From assembly GCA_029880425.1 (NCBI GenBank), contig JAOUOK010000105.1, positions 1-6,509 of the forward strand: 6,509 nucleotides of DNA. The letters run 5' to 3'. This DNA comes from Gammaproteobacteria bacterium (lineage in GTDB: Bacteria; Pseudomonadota; Gammaproteobacteria; UBA6429; Thiohalophilaceae). A model generated the notes under the pieces. It saw nothing but the letters and a program-made list of their open reading frames with translations. It ran no database searches and was not told where the DNA came from. This document shows positions 1 through 6,509 of this stretch, one piece after another. The first letter of the stretch is position 1, and the number at the start of each line of letters is the position of its first letter. Position numbers and translations under genes: made by a program.

Positions 1-1
1 A

Positions 2-766
2 GGAACACATAATATGTTAGTGGTCAGTGCCCTATTGCTACTTATCCCCATAGCCTGCATAAAAAAACTGAACCACTGGTTCAAACAGCAACCCCAGGCT
101 AAATCAGATAATTCATACCAGCAACCAATGGGTGGACACTGGCTGGCTGGTTTTTCCCTGGTAACAAGATCACCTTACCTGCTTGGCATTGCTTTACTCA
201 TTTTAATCTTCAGTACGTTATCAACATTCTTATATTTTCAACAGGCACAAATTATTCAGGATAGCTTCTCAAACTCAGCACAACGTACCTCGATCTTTGC
301 AATGATGGATCTTGCAGTGAACGGCTTAACAATTCTGATACAGGTTTTCCTTACCGGAAGAATCGTTAAGTCGCTGGGTCTGGCATGGACACTGGCACTT
401 ATACCGCTATTATTAATTGTTGGCTTTATATTGCTGAGCATTTCACCTGTTATTTCGGTATTAATCCTAGTACAGGTATTACGCCGAGCAGGTAATTACG
501 CCATTATGCGCCCGGCCCGTGAAATGCTTTATGTCGTACTTGGACGTGAAGAAAAATACAAGGCAAAAAACTTTATTGATACTGTTGTTTACCGGGGTGG
601 TGATGCAGTCAGTGCATGGGTATATGACGGCATGCGCAGTTTTGGTCTAAGCTTAGGACAAATCGCATTTGTCGCAGCCCCGATTGCAGCACTATGGGCC
701 TATATTGCTTATCAACTAGGTGAAAAACGGGAGCAACTGGCATCAAAAGGAAAACATTATGAATAA
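2..766 (+). CDS. MFS/ATP-ADP translocase-like membrane carrier, C-terminal part (5' truncated by window edge)
   Basis: The frame is open to the first bases (no stop upstream of the ATG at 14, which sits at the start of a membrane helix), so the true start lies outside the window. About 254 residues are visible. Counting from the ATG at 14, hydrophobic helices lie near residues 1-16, 53-75, 94-114, 122-156 and 209-234. A conserved block around residues 167-203 contains RPAREMLYVVL, then KYKAKNFIDTVVYRGGD. This resembles the cytosolic segment of nucleotide-transporter (NTT, ATP/ADP translocase) proteins and of the bacterial MFS-like proteins related to them. The family call comes from this recognised motif. 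Transported substrate is unknown, and nucleotide transport should not be assumed, since many free-living bacteria carry such homologues. The 3' end overlaps the start of the downstream aldo/keto reductase by 8 nt, which implies co-transcription and coupled translation. Confidence 0.72.
   Translation, partial: GTHNMLVVSALLLLIPIACIKKLNHWFKQQPQAKSDNSYQQPMGGHWLAGFSLVTRSPYLLGIALLILIFSTLSTFLYFQQAQIIQDSFSNSAQRTSIFAMMDLAVNGLTILIQVFLTGRIVKSLGLAWTLALIPLLLIVGFILLSISPVISVLILVQVLRRAGNYAIMRPAREMLYVVLGREEKYKAKNFIDTVVYRGGDAVSAWVYDGMRSFGLSLGQIAFVAAPIAALWAYIAYQLGEKREQLASKGKHYE
747..751 (+). promoter_or_regulatory. Ribosome binding site of the aldo/keto reductase, inside the upstream gene
   Basis: AAGGA lies 7 nt before the ATG at 759, inside the last codons of the carrier gene. 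It decides the start. The frame is open back to a GTG at 720, but that would add 13 hydrophilic residues (KNGSNWHQKEN...) ahead of the Tat motif and lacks comparable spacing to a Shine-Dalgarno sequence. Confidence 0.65.
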
Positions 767-1688
767 TTTAGAAATGAGTCGTCGCGCTTTATTAAAAGCA
801 TTATTGGCACTGGGTTTAAGTAGTGCGACTGCAGGAAATTTATTAAACGCGGCAGTACAAAATAAAATTTTTAAAAAAATTCCGTCTTCCGCTGAATCCA
901 TTCCCGTTATCGGGCTGGGTACATCCCGAACTTTTGATGCACTGGGTGATGAAGAACTCTTAATACAATTAAAAAAAGTACTGCACATTTTTTTCGACAA
1001 GCAAGGAACACTAATTGACTCCTCACCTATGTATGGTGGCGCTGAAGCGGTCATAGGAAAATTATTAAAACAGGTGGACAATGATCAAAACCTGTTCGCA
1101 GCAACAAAAGTCTGGACCTATGGCAAGCAAAGTGGTGTTATCCAGATGGAACAGTCCCGCCAACTTTGGGCCATCAAGCGTTTTGACCTGATGCAAATTC
1201 ATAACTTGCGGGACTGGGAAGTCCACTATGAAACACTCAAAAAAATGAAAGCCGAAGGGAAAATTCGTTATATTGGAGTAACCACTTCTCATGGAAGATT
1301 CCATGACGAGCTTGAAGTTTTACTTGAAAACCTGCCGTTTGATTTTGTTCAGCTTAGTTACAATATTGATAACCGCGATGTTGAAAAACGCCTGTTGCCG
1401 ATTGCCTTAGATAAAGGTATCGCGGTTATTGTGAACCGACCTTATCAACGCGGTGACTTATTTGGTCATGTACGAGGTAAAGCATTGCCCGGCTGGGCCA
1501 GTGAAATTGATGTCACGAGCTGGGGACAATTTTTTCTGAAATTTATCGTTTCACATCCCGCCGTGACCTGTGCCATCCCGGCAACAACCAGGGTTAAGCA
1601 TTTACTGGATAATATGGCTGCACAGTTTGGGCACTTGCCCGACTCACAAATGCGAAATGAAATGATCCGGTATTTTAAATCAGTTTAA
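759..1688 (+). CDS. Aldo/keto reductase with N-terminal Tat-type signal
   Basis: A 309-residue protein of the NAD(P)H-dependent aldo/keto reductase superfamily, which reduces carbonyl groups on a TIM-barrel scaffold. Start at ATG 759 is supported by AAGGA 7 nt upstream. The N-terminus has a twin-arginine motif, S7-R8-R9-A-L-L-K13, then a hydrophobic stretch (about 14-27), suggesting Tat export or membrane attachment in folded form. The motif differs from the SRRxFLK consensus by Leu for Phe, and no clear AxA cleavage site is seen. The barrel begins with the G-L-G-T-S motif (52-56). The family catalytic tetrad appears complete: D87, Y92 (in SSPMYGG), K117 (in AATKVW) and H148 (in MQIHNL). The cofactor-binding C-terminus shows AIPATTRVKHLLDN (272-285). 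It is the second gene of a pair with the overlapping carrier gene, and its stop is 9 nt from the stop of the convergent yebC-like gene. Substrate unknown. Confidence 0.88.
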   Translation: MNNLEMSRRALLKALLALGLSSATAGNLLNAAVQNKIFKKIPSSAESIPVIGLGTSRTFDALGDEELLIQLKKVLHIFFDKQGTLIDSSPMYGGAEAVIGKLLKQVDNDQNLFAATKVWTYGKQSGVIQMEQSRQLWAIKRFDLMQIHNLRDWEVHYETLKKMKAEGKIRYIGVTTSHGRFHDELEVLLENLPFDFVQLSYNIDNRDVEKRLLPIALDKGIAVIVNRPYQRGDLFGHVRGKALPGWASEIDVTSWGQFFLKFIVSHPAVTCAIPATTRVKHLLDNMAAQFGHLPDSQMRNEMIRYFKSV

Positions 1689-1697
1689 ATAAGCCGC

Positions 1698-2417
1698 TTA
1701 GAGATCGACATTATGATAAACGTTTTGTACGTCATCATTGTCGTTTAACATATCGATAAACTTTTCAAACATGTCAACATCATCACCACTGATGCTCATG
1801 GTTGATTGAGGAATAAAAGTAATGGTGTCCACTTCGAACTCGACATCATCTCCAAGTAAAGCCGTAAGTGCCGTTCTTGCCTTGTTATACTCAGTATGAG
1901 GCGCAATTACCGTAACTTTCCCCTCTTCTGATTCGACTTCAGTCACATCAACATCGGCTTCTAACATGGCTTCAAGAATTTCATCTTCGTTATCACCATC
2001 GAAAACAAAGACAGAAGCATGATCAAACATATGAGCAACCGTACCCTGGGTACCAATCTTTGATTTACATTTATTGAAGCACAAACGGACATCATTAAAG
2101 GTCCGGGTATTATTATCCGTTAAGCAATCTACAATAATATTACAGCCACCTGGACCAAACCCTTCATAACGTGCAGGGACAAAATCTTCACCACCACCGC
2201 CTTCGGCTTTTTTGATGGCTTTATCGATAACATGGGCAGGAACCTGGTCTTTTTTTGCACTATCAATCAAACGACGCAGTGACAGGTTACCATTTGGGTC
2301 AGTTCCACCATTTTTCGCAACAACATAAATCTCACGGCCATATTTTGAATACACCTTGGCCTTCATATCCGAGGTTTTAGCCATTGATTCTTTACGGTTT
2401 TGGTATGCTCTTCCCAT
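1698..2417 (-). CDS. YebC/PmpR family protein, YeeN subtype
   Basis: A 239-residue YebC/PmpR-family (TACO1-like) protein, full length for the family. Members have been described as DNA-binding transcriptional regulators and, more recently, as factors that help ribosomes translate difficult (e.g. proline-rich) stretches; which applies here cannot be told. Visible signatures are the [15 protein letters not shown]-terminus, [16 protein letters not shown] (23-38), [20 protein letters not shown] (58-77), RYEGFGPGG (83-91), GTVAHMFD (125-132) and the C-terminal end [12 protein letters not shown]. The last motif and the sequence around the N-terminus match E. coli YeeN better than E. coli YebC (which begins MAGHSKW). 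The start at 2417 is preferred over the internal Met12 because the family begins with MG(R/H); a GAGA Shine-Dalgarno-like stretch sits about 8 nt upstream. Transcribed alone, divergently from the RND gene. Confidence 0.93.
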   Translation of the reverse strand: MGRAYQNRKESMAKTSDMKAKVYSKYGREIYVVAKNGGTDPNGNLSLRRLIDSAKKDQVPAHVIDKAIKKAEGGGGEDFVPARYEGFGPGGCNIIVDCLTDNNTRTFNDVRLCFNKCKSKIGTQGTVAHMFDHASVFVFDGDNEDEILEAMLEADVDVTEVESEEGKVTVIAPHTEYNKARTALTALLGDDVEFEVDTITFIPQSTMSISGDDVDMFEKFIDMLNDNDDVQNVYHNVDL

Positions 2418-2596
2418 GATTTGATCTCTAAATATGATGAAAATGTAGTCGAAACGCTAATTTTACTAAAGTGACGGGAGAACGTCCAAATTATTTAGGC
2501 GTCATTTAATACTGATTTTGAAGATACCGTATATATATAAAGAGTGGCATAATAAAACCCGTCCATAATTAACTGTTGTAAAAACAATCAAAATAT
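2418..2596. promoter_or_regulatory. Divergent intergenic region, presumed promoters for the yebC-like and RND genes
   Basis: These 179 nt separate the start codons of two divergent genes and must hold promoters for both unless one is leaderless. The stretch 2531-2541 is a run of alternating A and T containing TATAAA at 2536-2541, and CATAAT occurs at 2548-2553; either could be a -10 element for the RND gene. I find no good TTGACA-like -35 at 16-18 nt from either. No clear operator palindrome is visible beyond a 4-bp GACG/CGTC inverted repeat near 2473-2486. The placement of promoters here follows from gene orientation rather than from recognised boxes. Confidence 0.35.
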
Positions 2597-5500
2597 ATGA
2601 TATCGCGTTTTATTGAATTTTTTGTCAACCGTCACCTGCTGACCAACATGTTCTTTGTTGCAGTCATCCTGGGTGGATTGTTCTCATGGCAGGAAATTAA
2701 AAAAGAAGAACGGCCAGATGTCACCTACGACATGGTACGTATCGCGGCCAGCTATCCCGGTGCGACTGCAGAAGAAGTTGAGCACTTTGTTACCCGCGAG
2801 CTCGAGGAAGAATTAAAAGCCGTTGATGGCATTTACCGTATTTATAGCAGCGTTAGTCGTGGTATCACCAATGTCACCATTGAGCTTGAGCAGGGCCTGA
2901 AAAACAAAAATGAAGTCATTACCGAAGTTCGTAATGCAGTACTGGCGACCCAGCTTCCACCCGAGGTACGTGACAAACCCACCGTACGGGTCTTTAAAAG
3001 TTCCAAGAAAGCCATTATCGATATCGCACTGATCCATACAAAAGCTCACCTGCTAACCATCAAGCAAAGGCAGGAACTCCAGCGTTACGCTGCTACCCTC
3101 GAATTACAGCTGACCAATTTACAACAAATCAATAGCATTAATCGCTCGGGTTATTTACAAGAAGAGCTGCAAATCAATGCCGATCCTGAAAAACTGGTGC
3201 ATTATCAAATCCCCTTAAGTAATGTGATTGATGAAGTCACTAAAAATCATATTCGCCAGCCTGCAGGCCACATTGAAGTTAAAGATGAGCCCAGTGTCAC
3301 TATCAATGCACAGCTCGACACGGTAAAAAAACTCAAAAAACTCTATATTCAGGCAGGCTTCCAGGGAAAAGCCATCGATCTGCAATCCATTGCAGAAGTC
3401 AGAACTGAATTTCGCCGGGAAAAACAGATCACCAAGGTCAATGGCCATGAGTCGATCATGTTTAACGTGGTCAAAAACAGTTCTTTTGGCATTATTGAGT
3501 CGCTTGAAGCCGTCAAGCGCGTGGTCGACGATTTCAAGACAAACAACCTGCGTGACTCAGATATCCAGCTGGTTGTACTCGATGATGAATCGTATGAAGT
3601 GCGTAACCGCCTGGGCATTATTTCAACTAATGGTGCTATCGGCTTTACCCTGATCCTGATTATGTTGTTTCTTTTCCTCAATAAGCGTGCTGGTATCTGG
3701 GTCGCTATGGGGATTCCTTTTACCGTTTGTTTAACCTTAATCATCACTACTGCCATGGGTTACACCATTAATAACGTAACCCTTGCCGCGGTCATTATTG
3801 TCATGGGAATCGTGGTTGATGACGCCATCGTGGTGGCAGAAAATGTTTCACGTTTCCGATCTCAAGGTTTTAGTTCACAAGAGGCGGCTGTACAGGGAAC
3901 CGCCCAGGTATTTATGCCAGTTATGGCCAGTATTATTACAACATGCATTGCCTTTATACCTCTCTTTTATTTCTCAGGTCGTTTTGGCTCTTTCGTGAGT
4001 TTTATACCACCGATCGTCTTTCTCATGTTATTTGCCAGCCTGGTCGAGTCACTGATTGTTTTACCCGGACACTTACATGCCCCTGCCCCCATTTTATTTC
4101 AACGGCGTCATAGTGAAATTAAAGTAAAGCCACACTGGTTTGACCGTATTGAACAACGATACGGTAATATACTGATTCATTTAATCAGGTTTAAATATCT
4201 TATCTTTATTATCTTTATTGGTTTATTTGTTGGTTCACTTTTTCTCGCAAAACAAACCATGAGCTTTGTACTGTTCCCACATACAGAAACACGTGAAATT
4301 GTTTTTCTTGGGGTTGCCGATAAGAAATCGGATCGCTATGACACAGCAATGATCAGCAAGAAAATTGAAAATATCATTAGCCCTTACATTGGTAAGGAAG
4401 TGATTGGTTTCCGCACTGAAATTGCCAAAAGTCGTCATGGTGGTGTAGCTAAAGAAAATACGTTTCGTATGATAGTGGAAATCGTTCCCAAAGAAGAGCG
4501 TGAGCGTTCAGCCGATGACCTGGTTAACCTATGGAAACCCGGTGCCGATAAAGTTAAAGGTCTGAAAAAACTGGTCATTCAAAAAAGCCGCTATGGCCAG
4601 CGCTCAGGCAGTGCTGTCGATGTGTTGATCCAGGAAAATGATGATGCCCTGCGTGACAAAGCAGCCAATGCAATAAAGGCAGCAATGGATAATCATCCCG
4701 ACCTTGTTAATGCAGAAACAGATCAACCCTTAACATTACCTGAATATAAAATTGATATTCAGCGTGAAAAAGCTAAACGTCTTTCAATCAGTCCCGTAGA
4801 TATCGCAACCACTTTCAGGGCTTCACTTGAAGGACAAATCCTTTACGAATTACCTAAAGGCAATGAGCACATTGATGTGCGTTTATCTGTAATTGATGAA
4901 GCACAAAAAGATATAAAAACTATCCTGACAATACCGGTTGAAAACAAGGGAAACTACCTCGCACCACTGGGTGATTTTGTTATCATCAAAAAAGAGATGG
5001 CTCCAATTTCTATATCTAGAAGAGACACACGGCGAGCTACAACCGTTTATGCAGATTTAAAACCTGGCACAAATAAAACACCTTTACAAATTGCCGCCGA
5101 TTTAGAAAATGGTATCTTCCGCGATATTATAAGACAACAACCCTCGACCAGTATTAATTTTGATGGTGAAGTTGCTGATACACGTGAATCACAAAATGAT
5201 CTACGTAACGCAATAATCATGGTAGTCTTCCTGATATTTGCCGTTCTTGTCATATTATTTAATTCAATATCACGCCCCATTATGATTATGCTTGCCATTC
5301 CATTTGGTGTCGTCGGCGTCATCCTTGCTTTCTGGTTACACGGACAAACTTTATTTGGCTTTTTTGCAGCAATTGGTACCTTAGGCATGGCCGGTGTTGT
5401 TATTAATGACGCCATTATTATGCTGACCAAGCTTGATTATGAATACGATAAATCAGAACCTCAAACCTTACATGATAAAAATGTTCGCACTGAAAAGATT

Positions 5501-5725
5501 GCCCGTATAGCACAAACGCGGTTAAAAGCCGTTATACTGACGACGCTGACAACCGTAGCCGGTGTTTTACCTACTGCCTATGGTGTTGCCGGCTATGATT
5601 CTATGCTTTCTGAAATGATGTTAGCCATGGCCTGGGGATTAATGTTTGGTTCATTTATTACCTTATTACTCATCCCCTGTATGTACAGTGTTATCAGGGA
5701 TGTGCAACAGCGTTTTCAAAGCTGA
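2597..5725 (+). CDS. RND-family efflux transporter permease (AcrB-like inner-membrane subunit)
   Basis: A 1042-residue permease of the resistance-nodulation-division superfamily, full length, with the family's duplicated layout. TM1 is at about 13-31, the first periplasmic loop at 32-340, TM2-TM6 at about 342-490, TM7 at about 532-551, the second periplasmic loop to about 870, and TM8-TM12 at about 871-1030. Such pumps work as trimers that exchange protons for substrate, usually with a periplasmic adaptor and an outer-membrane channel. TM4 carries GIVVDDAIVVAENV with D408 and D409, matching the AcrB proton-relay aspartates (D407/D408). TM10 has N937-D938 in VVINDAI where AcrB has its relay lysine, a pattern seen in several other RND branches. 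TM11 begins RLKAVILTTLTTVAGVLP. Pore-facing features such as SYPGATAEEVE (52-62) are typical of the family. No Shine-Dalgarno-like sequence precedes the ATG, but the N-terminus MISRFIEFFVNRHLLTNM is normal for the family. No adaptor, channel or regulator gene adjoins it. Substrate cannot be predicted. Confidence 0.93.
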   Translation: MISRFIEFFVNRHLLTNMFFVAVILGGLFSWQEIKKEERPDVTYDMVRIAASYPGATAEEVEHFVTRELEEELKAVDGIYRIYSSVSRGITNVTIELEQGLKNKNEVITEVRNAVLATQLPPEVRDKPTVRVFKSSKKAIIDIALIHTKAHLLTIKQRQELQRYAATLELQLTNLQQINSINRSGYLQEELQINADPEKLVHYQIPLSNVIDEVTKNHIRQPAGHIEVKDEPSVTINAQLDTVKKLKKLYIQAGFQGKAIDLQSIAEVRTEFRREKQITKVNGHESIMFNVVKNSSFGIIESLEAVKRVVDDFKTNNLRDSDIQLVVLDDESYEVRNRLGIISTNGAIGFTLILIMLFLFLNKRAGIWVAMGIPFTVCLTLIITTAMGYTINNVTLAAVIIVMGIVVDDAIVVAENVSRFRSQGFSSQEAAVQGTAQVFMPVMASIITTCIAFIPLFYFSGRFGSFVSFIPPIVFLMLFASLVESLIVLPGHLHAPAPILFQRRHSEIKVKPHWFDRIEQRYGNILIHLIRFKYLIFIIFIGLFVGSLFLAKQTMSFVLFPHTETREIVFLGVADKKSDRYDTAMISKKIENIISPYIGKEVIGFRTEIAKSRHGGVAKENTFRMIVEIVPKEERERSADDLVNLWKPGADKVKGLKKLVIQKSRYGQRSGSAVDVLIQENDDALRDKAANAIKAAMDNHPDLVNAETDQPLTLPEYKIDIQREKAKRLSISPVDIATTFRASLEGQILYELPKGNEHIDVRLSVIDEAQKDIKTILTIPVENKGNYLAPLGDFVIIKKEMAPISISRRDTRRATTVYADLKPGTNKTPLQIAADLENGIFRDIIRQQPSTSINFDGEVADTRESQNDLRNAIIMVVFLIFAVLVILFNSISRPIMIMLAIPFGVVGVILAFWLHGQTLFGFFAAIGTLGMAGVVINDAIIMLTKLDYEYDKSEPQTLHDKNVRTEKIARIAQTRLKAVILTTLTTVAGVLPTAYGVAGYDSMLSEMMLAMAWGLMFGSFITLLLIPCMYSVIRDVQQRFQS

Positions 5726-5731
5726 TATTAA

Positions 5732-5787
5732 TTAATCGACTCGACTTAATTGATTCAACTAAATTAATTCGACTAAATAGATTCGAC
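5732..5787. repeat. 14-bp tandem repeat, four copies, running into the Mrr-like gene's stop
   Basis: Read on the minus strand, four adjacent 14-mers follow each other: GTCGAATCTATTTA (5787-5774), GTCGAATTAATTTA (5773-5760), GTTGAATCAATTAA (5759-5746) and GTCGAGTCGATTAA (5745-5732). The consensus is roughly GTCGAATCAATTTA. The first two copies differ at 2 positions, and the rest diverge by a few bases. Copy 1 encodes the last four residues (V-E-S-I) of the Mrr-like protein, and its stop codon bridges copies 1 and 2. The array fills most of the 47-nt gap between the two convergent genes. A role in transcription termination is possible, but there is no GC-rich stem with a U tract. Confidence 0.75.
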
Positions 5788-6477
5788 CCCACGACAACTT
5801 GGGTACTGCGAGCAACCCCAAAATTTATTACCGGCATTCCTGCCTTTTTTGGCGGTACGCTTTTTCATTTCACTACCACAAAGTGGACATAATGGTGCAA
5901 CTTCAAGTGCTTCTAATTTTTTCTCTTCTTTGGATGTTTCAATTTGTTGTTCAAATGTCGTATTTTTTTCTTCTTTGGAAGCGCTCAATACTTCAATCAT
6001 CTCTGATAAATCAACACCATTAATTAACATCAGTGCTTTCCCTAAAGAATAATCCAGTGCCTCTGTCGTAAATATACCCGAGGTAATCACGATTCCATGC
6101 CGTGCTGATTCGTCCTGCATAGCATTAAAAAGACTATCAACAGCTTCTGCATCAACATGATGCTCACGCCAGTGCTGATATTGAACCAGTGTTATTTCAT
6201 CATTCATTTCTAAAACAACATCAACCGCATGCTCACCTCTGTTACGTTTTTCTGAAACAGCATAACCTCTTTGTTTAAATATCAGAGCAATAAGCTTTTC
6301 AAACTCTGCATCATTGAGCTCTTTCATATAATCAAAAGCATGATTTGATACAGGTTTATTAAAGTCTTTACCCGGCTTCATATTTTTGTGGGCAGTAGTT
6401 CTAACAGCACTAAATAAAGGTAACTTTGAAACCTTATCAAGAACGACTTTAAAAATTGATTTACTTTTCTTTGCCAT
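5773..6477 (-). CDS. Mrr-type restriction endonuclease-like protein with C-terminal topoisomerase C4 zinc finger
   Basis: A 234-residue cytosolic protein with no membrane helix. Residues about 45-155 match the Mrr-type endonuclease domain (PD-(D/E)XK fold): the opening helix DAEFEKLIALIFKQRGY (56-72), then GEHAVDVVLE with the acidic D86, the strand ITLVQYQHW (95-103), and GIVITSGIFTTEALDYS (128-144). The family normally has Q-x-K in the strand (as in QCKQW); here it reads Q99-Y100-Q101, so the expected catalytic lysine is a glutamine. Residues about 165-192 are a charged Lys/Glu-rich linker with SKEEK twice. The C-terminus is a zf-C4_Topoisom finger: C197-x2-C200 and C222-x5-C228, followed by the last six residues. 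Start at 6477 follows a weak GAAAAG-like site. No methyltransferase or specificity gene adjoins it, so it may be a DNA-binding or modified-DNA-sensing protein rather than an active nuclease. The final codons lie in the 14-bp repeat array. Confidence 0.82.
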   Translation of the reverse strand: MAKKSKSIFKVVLDKVSKLPLFSAVRTTAHKNMKPGKDFNKPVSNHAFDYMKELNDAEFEKLIALIFKQRGYAVSEKRNRGEHAVDVVLEMNDEITLVQYQHWREHHVDAEAVDSLFNAMQDESARHGIVITSGIFTTEALDYSLGKALMLINGVDLSEMIEVLSASKEEKNTTFEQQIETSKEEKKLEALEVAPLCPLCGSEMKKRTAKKGRNAGNKFWGCSQYPSCRGVESI

Positions 6478-6509
6478 ATTAACTTTTCACACTATTTCAT
6501 ATAACAAAA

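Noticed and set aside
720..758. GTG start at 720 for the aldo/keto reductase
   Set aside because: It would overlap the carrier gene by 47 nt and put 13 polar residues before the Tat motif; the ATG at 759 has a well-spaced AAGGA.
1690..1700. Palindrome TAAGC-C-GCTTA between the convergent reductase and yebC-like genes as a bidirectional terminator
   Set aside because: The stem is only 4-5 bp with a 1-3 nt loop and has no flanking U tract on either strand; too weak to list as a terminator.
3349..3756. 135-codon open frame on the minus strand inside the RND gene
   Set aside because: It is antisense to a well-conserved family protein, has no recognisable domain, and the RND frame fully explains the sequence. 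The same holds for the other open frames overlapping the RND, reductase and Mrr-like genes.
5726..5772. Rho-independent terminator between the RND and Mrr-like genes
   Set aside because: The gap is AT-rich and made of the 14-bp repeat. Only weak AT stems such as TTAATT/AATTAA can form, with no GC-rich stem followed by a T run.
5732..5787. CRISPR array
   Set aside because: The repeat units are 14 bp and directly adjacent without spacers, so this is a simple tandem repeat.
5773..6477. A restriction-modification or other defence island around the Mrr-like gene
   Set aside because: No methyltransferase, specificity subunit, helicase, toxin or mobile-element gene is present in the window; the neighbours are an efflux pump and the window edge.

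Overview
The window looks like a piece of a gammaproteobacterial chromosome of moderate to low G+C content. The evidence is a YeeN-type YebC/PmpR protein, a full-length RND efflux permease and a Tat-type signal on an aldo/keto reductase. This is a family-level impression; the sequence does not identify a genus. Coding density is high, and there is no rRNA, tRNA, CRISPR array, insertion sequence, integrase or phage gene.

From left to right: (1) the C-terminal part of a multi-pass carrier related to the MFS and to ATP/ADP translocases (+ strand, cut by the window edge). It overlaps by 8 nt with (2) a Tat-signal aldo/keto reductase (+), so the two form a translationally coupled pair. (3) A YebC/PmpR-family regulator of the YeeN subtype (-) converges on the reductase with only 9 nt between their stops. 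(4) A 179-nt divergent intergenic region separates the yebC-like gene from a 1042-residue RND permease (+), which has no membrane-fusion partner gene in the window. (5) A 47-nt convergent gap, filled by a 14-bp tandem repeat, leads to an Mrr-type nuclease-fold protein with a C-terminal topoisomerase-type zinc finger (-), whose start codon is near the right edge.

Only the first two genes show operon structure, and their shared role is unknown. The RND pump is probably an inner-membrane proton-driven exporter that uses an adaptor and outer-membrane channel encoded elsewhere. The Mrr-like protein has no methyltransferase or other restriction or defence partner beside it, and it carries glutamine where the catalytic lysine is expected. 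I see no convincing new multi-gene system. The most distinctive observations are the tandem repeat that runs into the stop codon of the Mrr-like gene, the lysine-to-glutamine change in its nuclease motif, and the pairing of an exported-type reductase with an ATP/ADP-translocase-like carrier.
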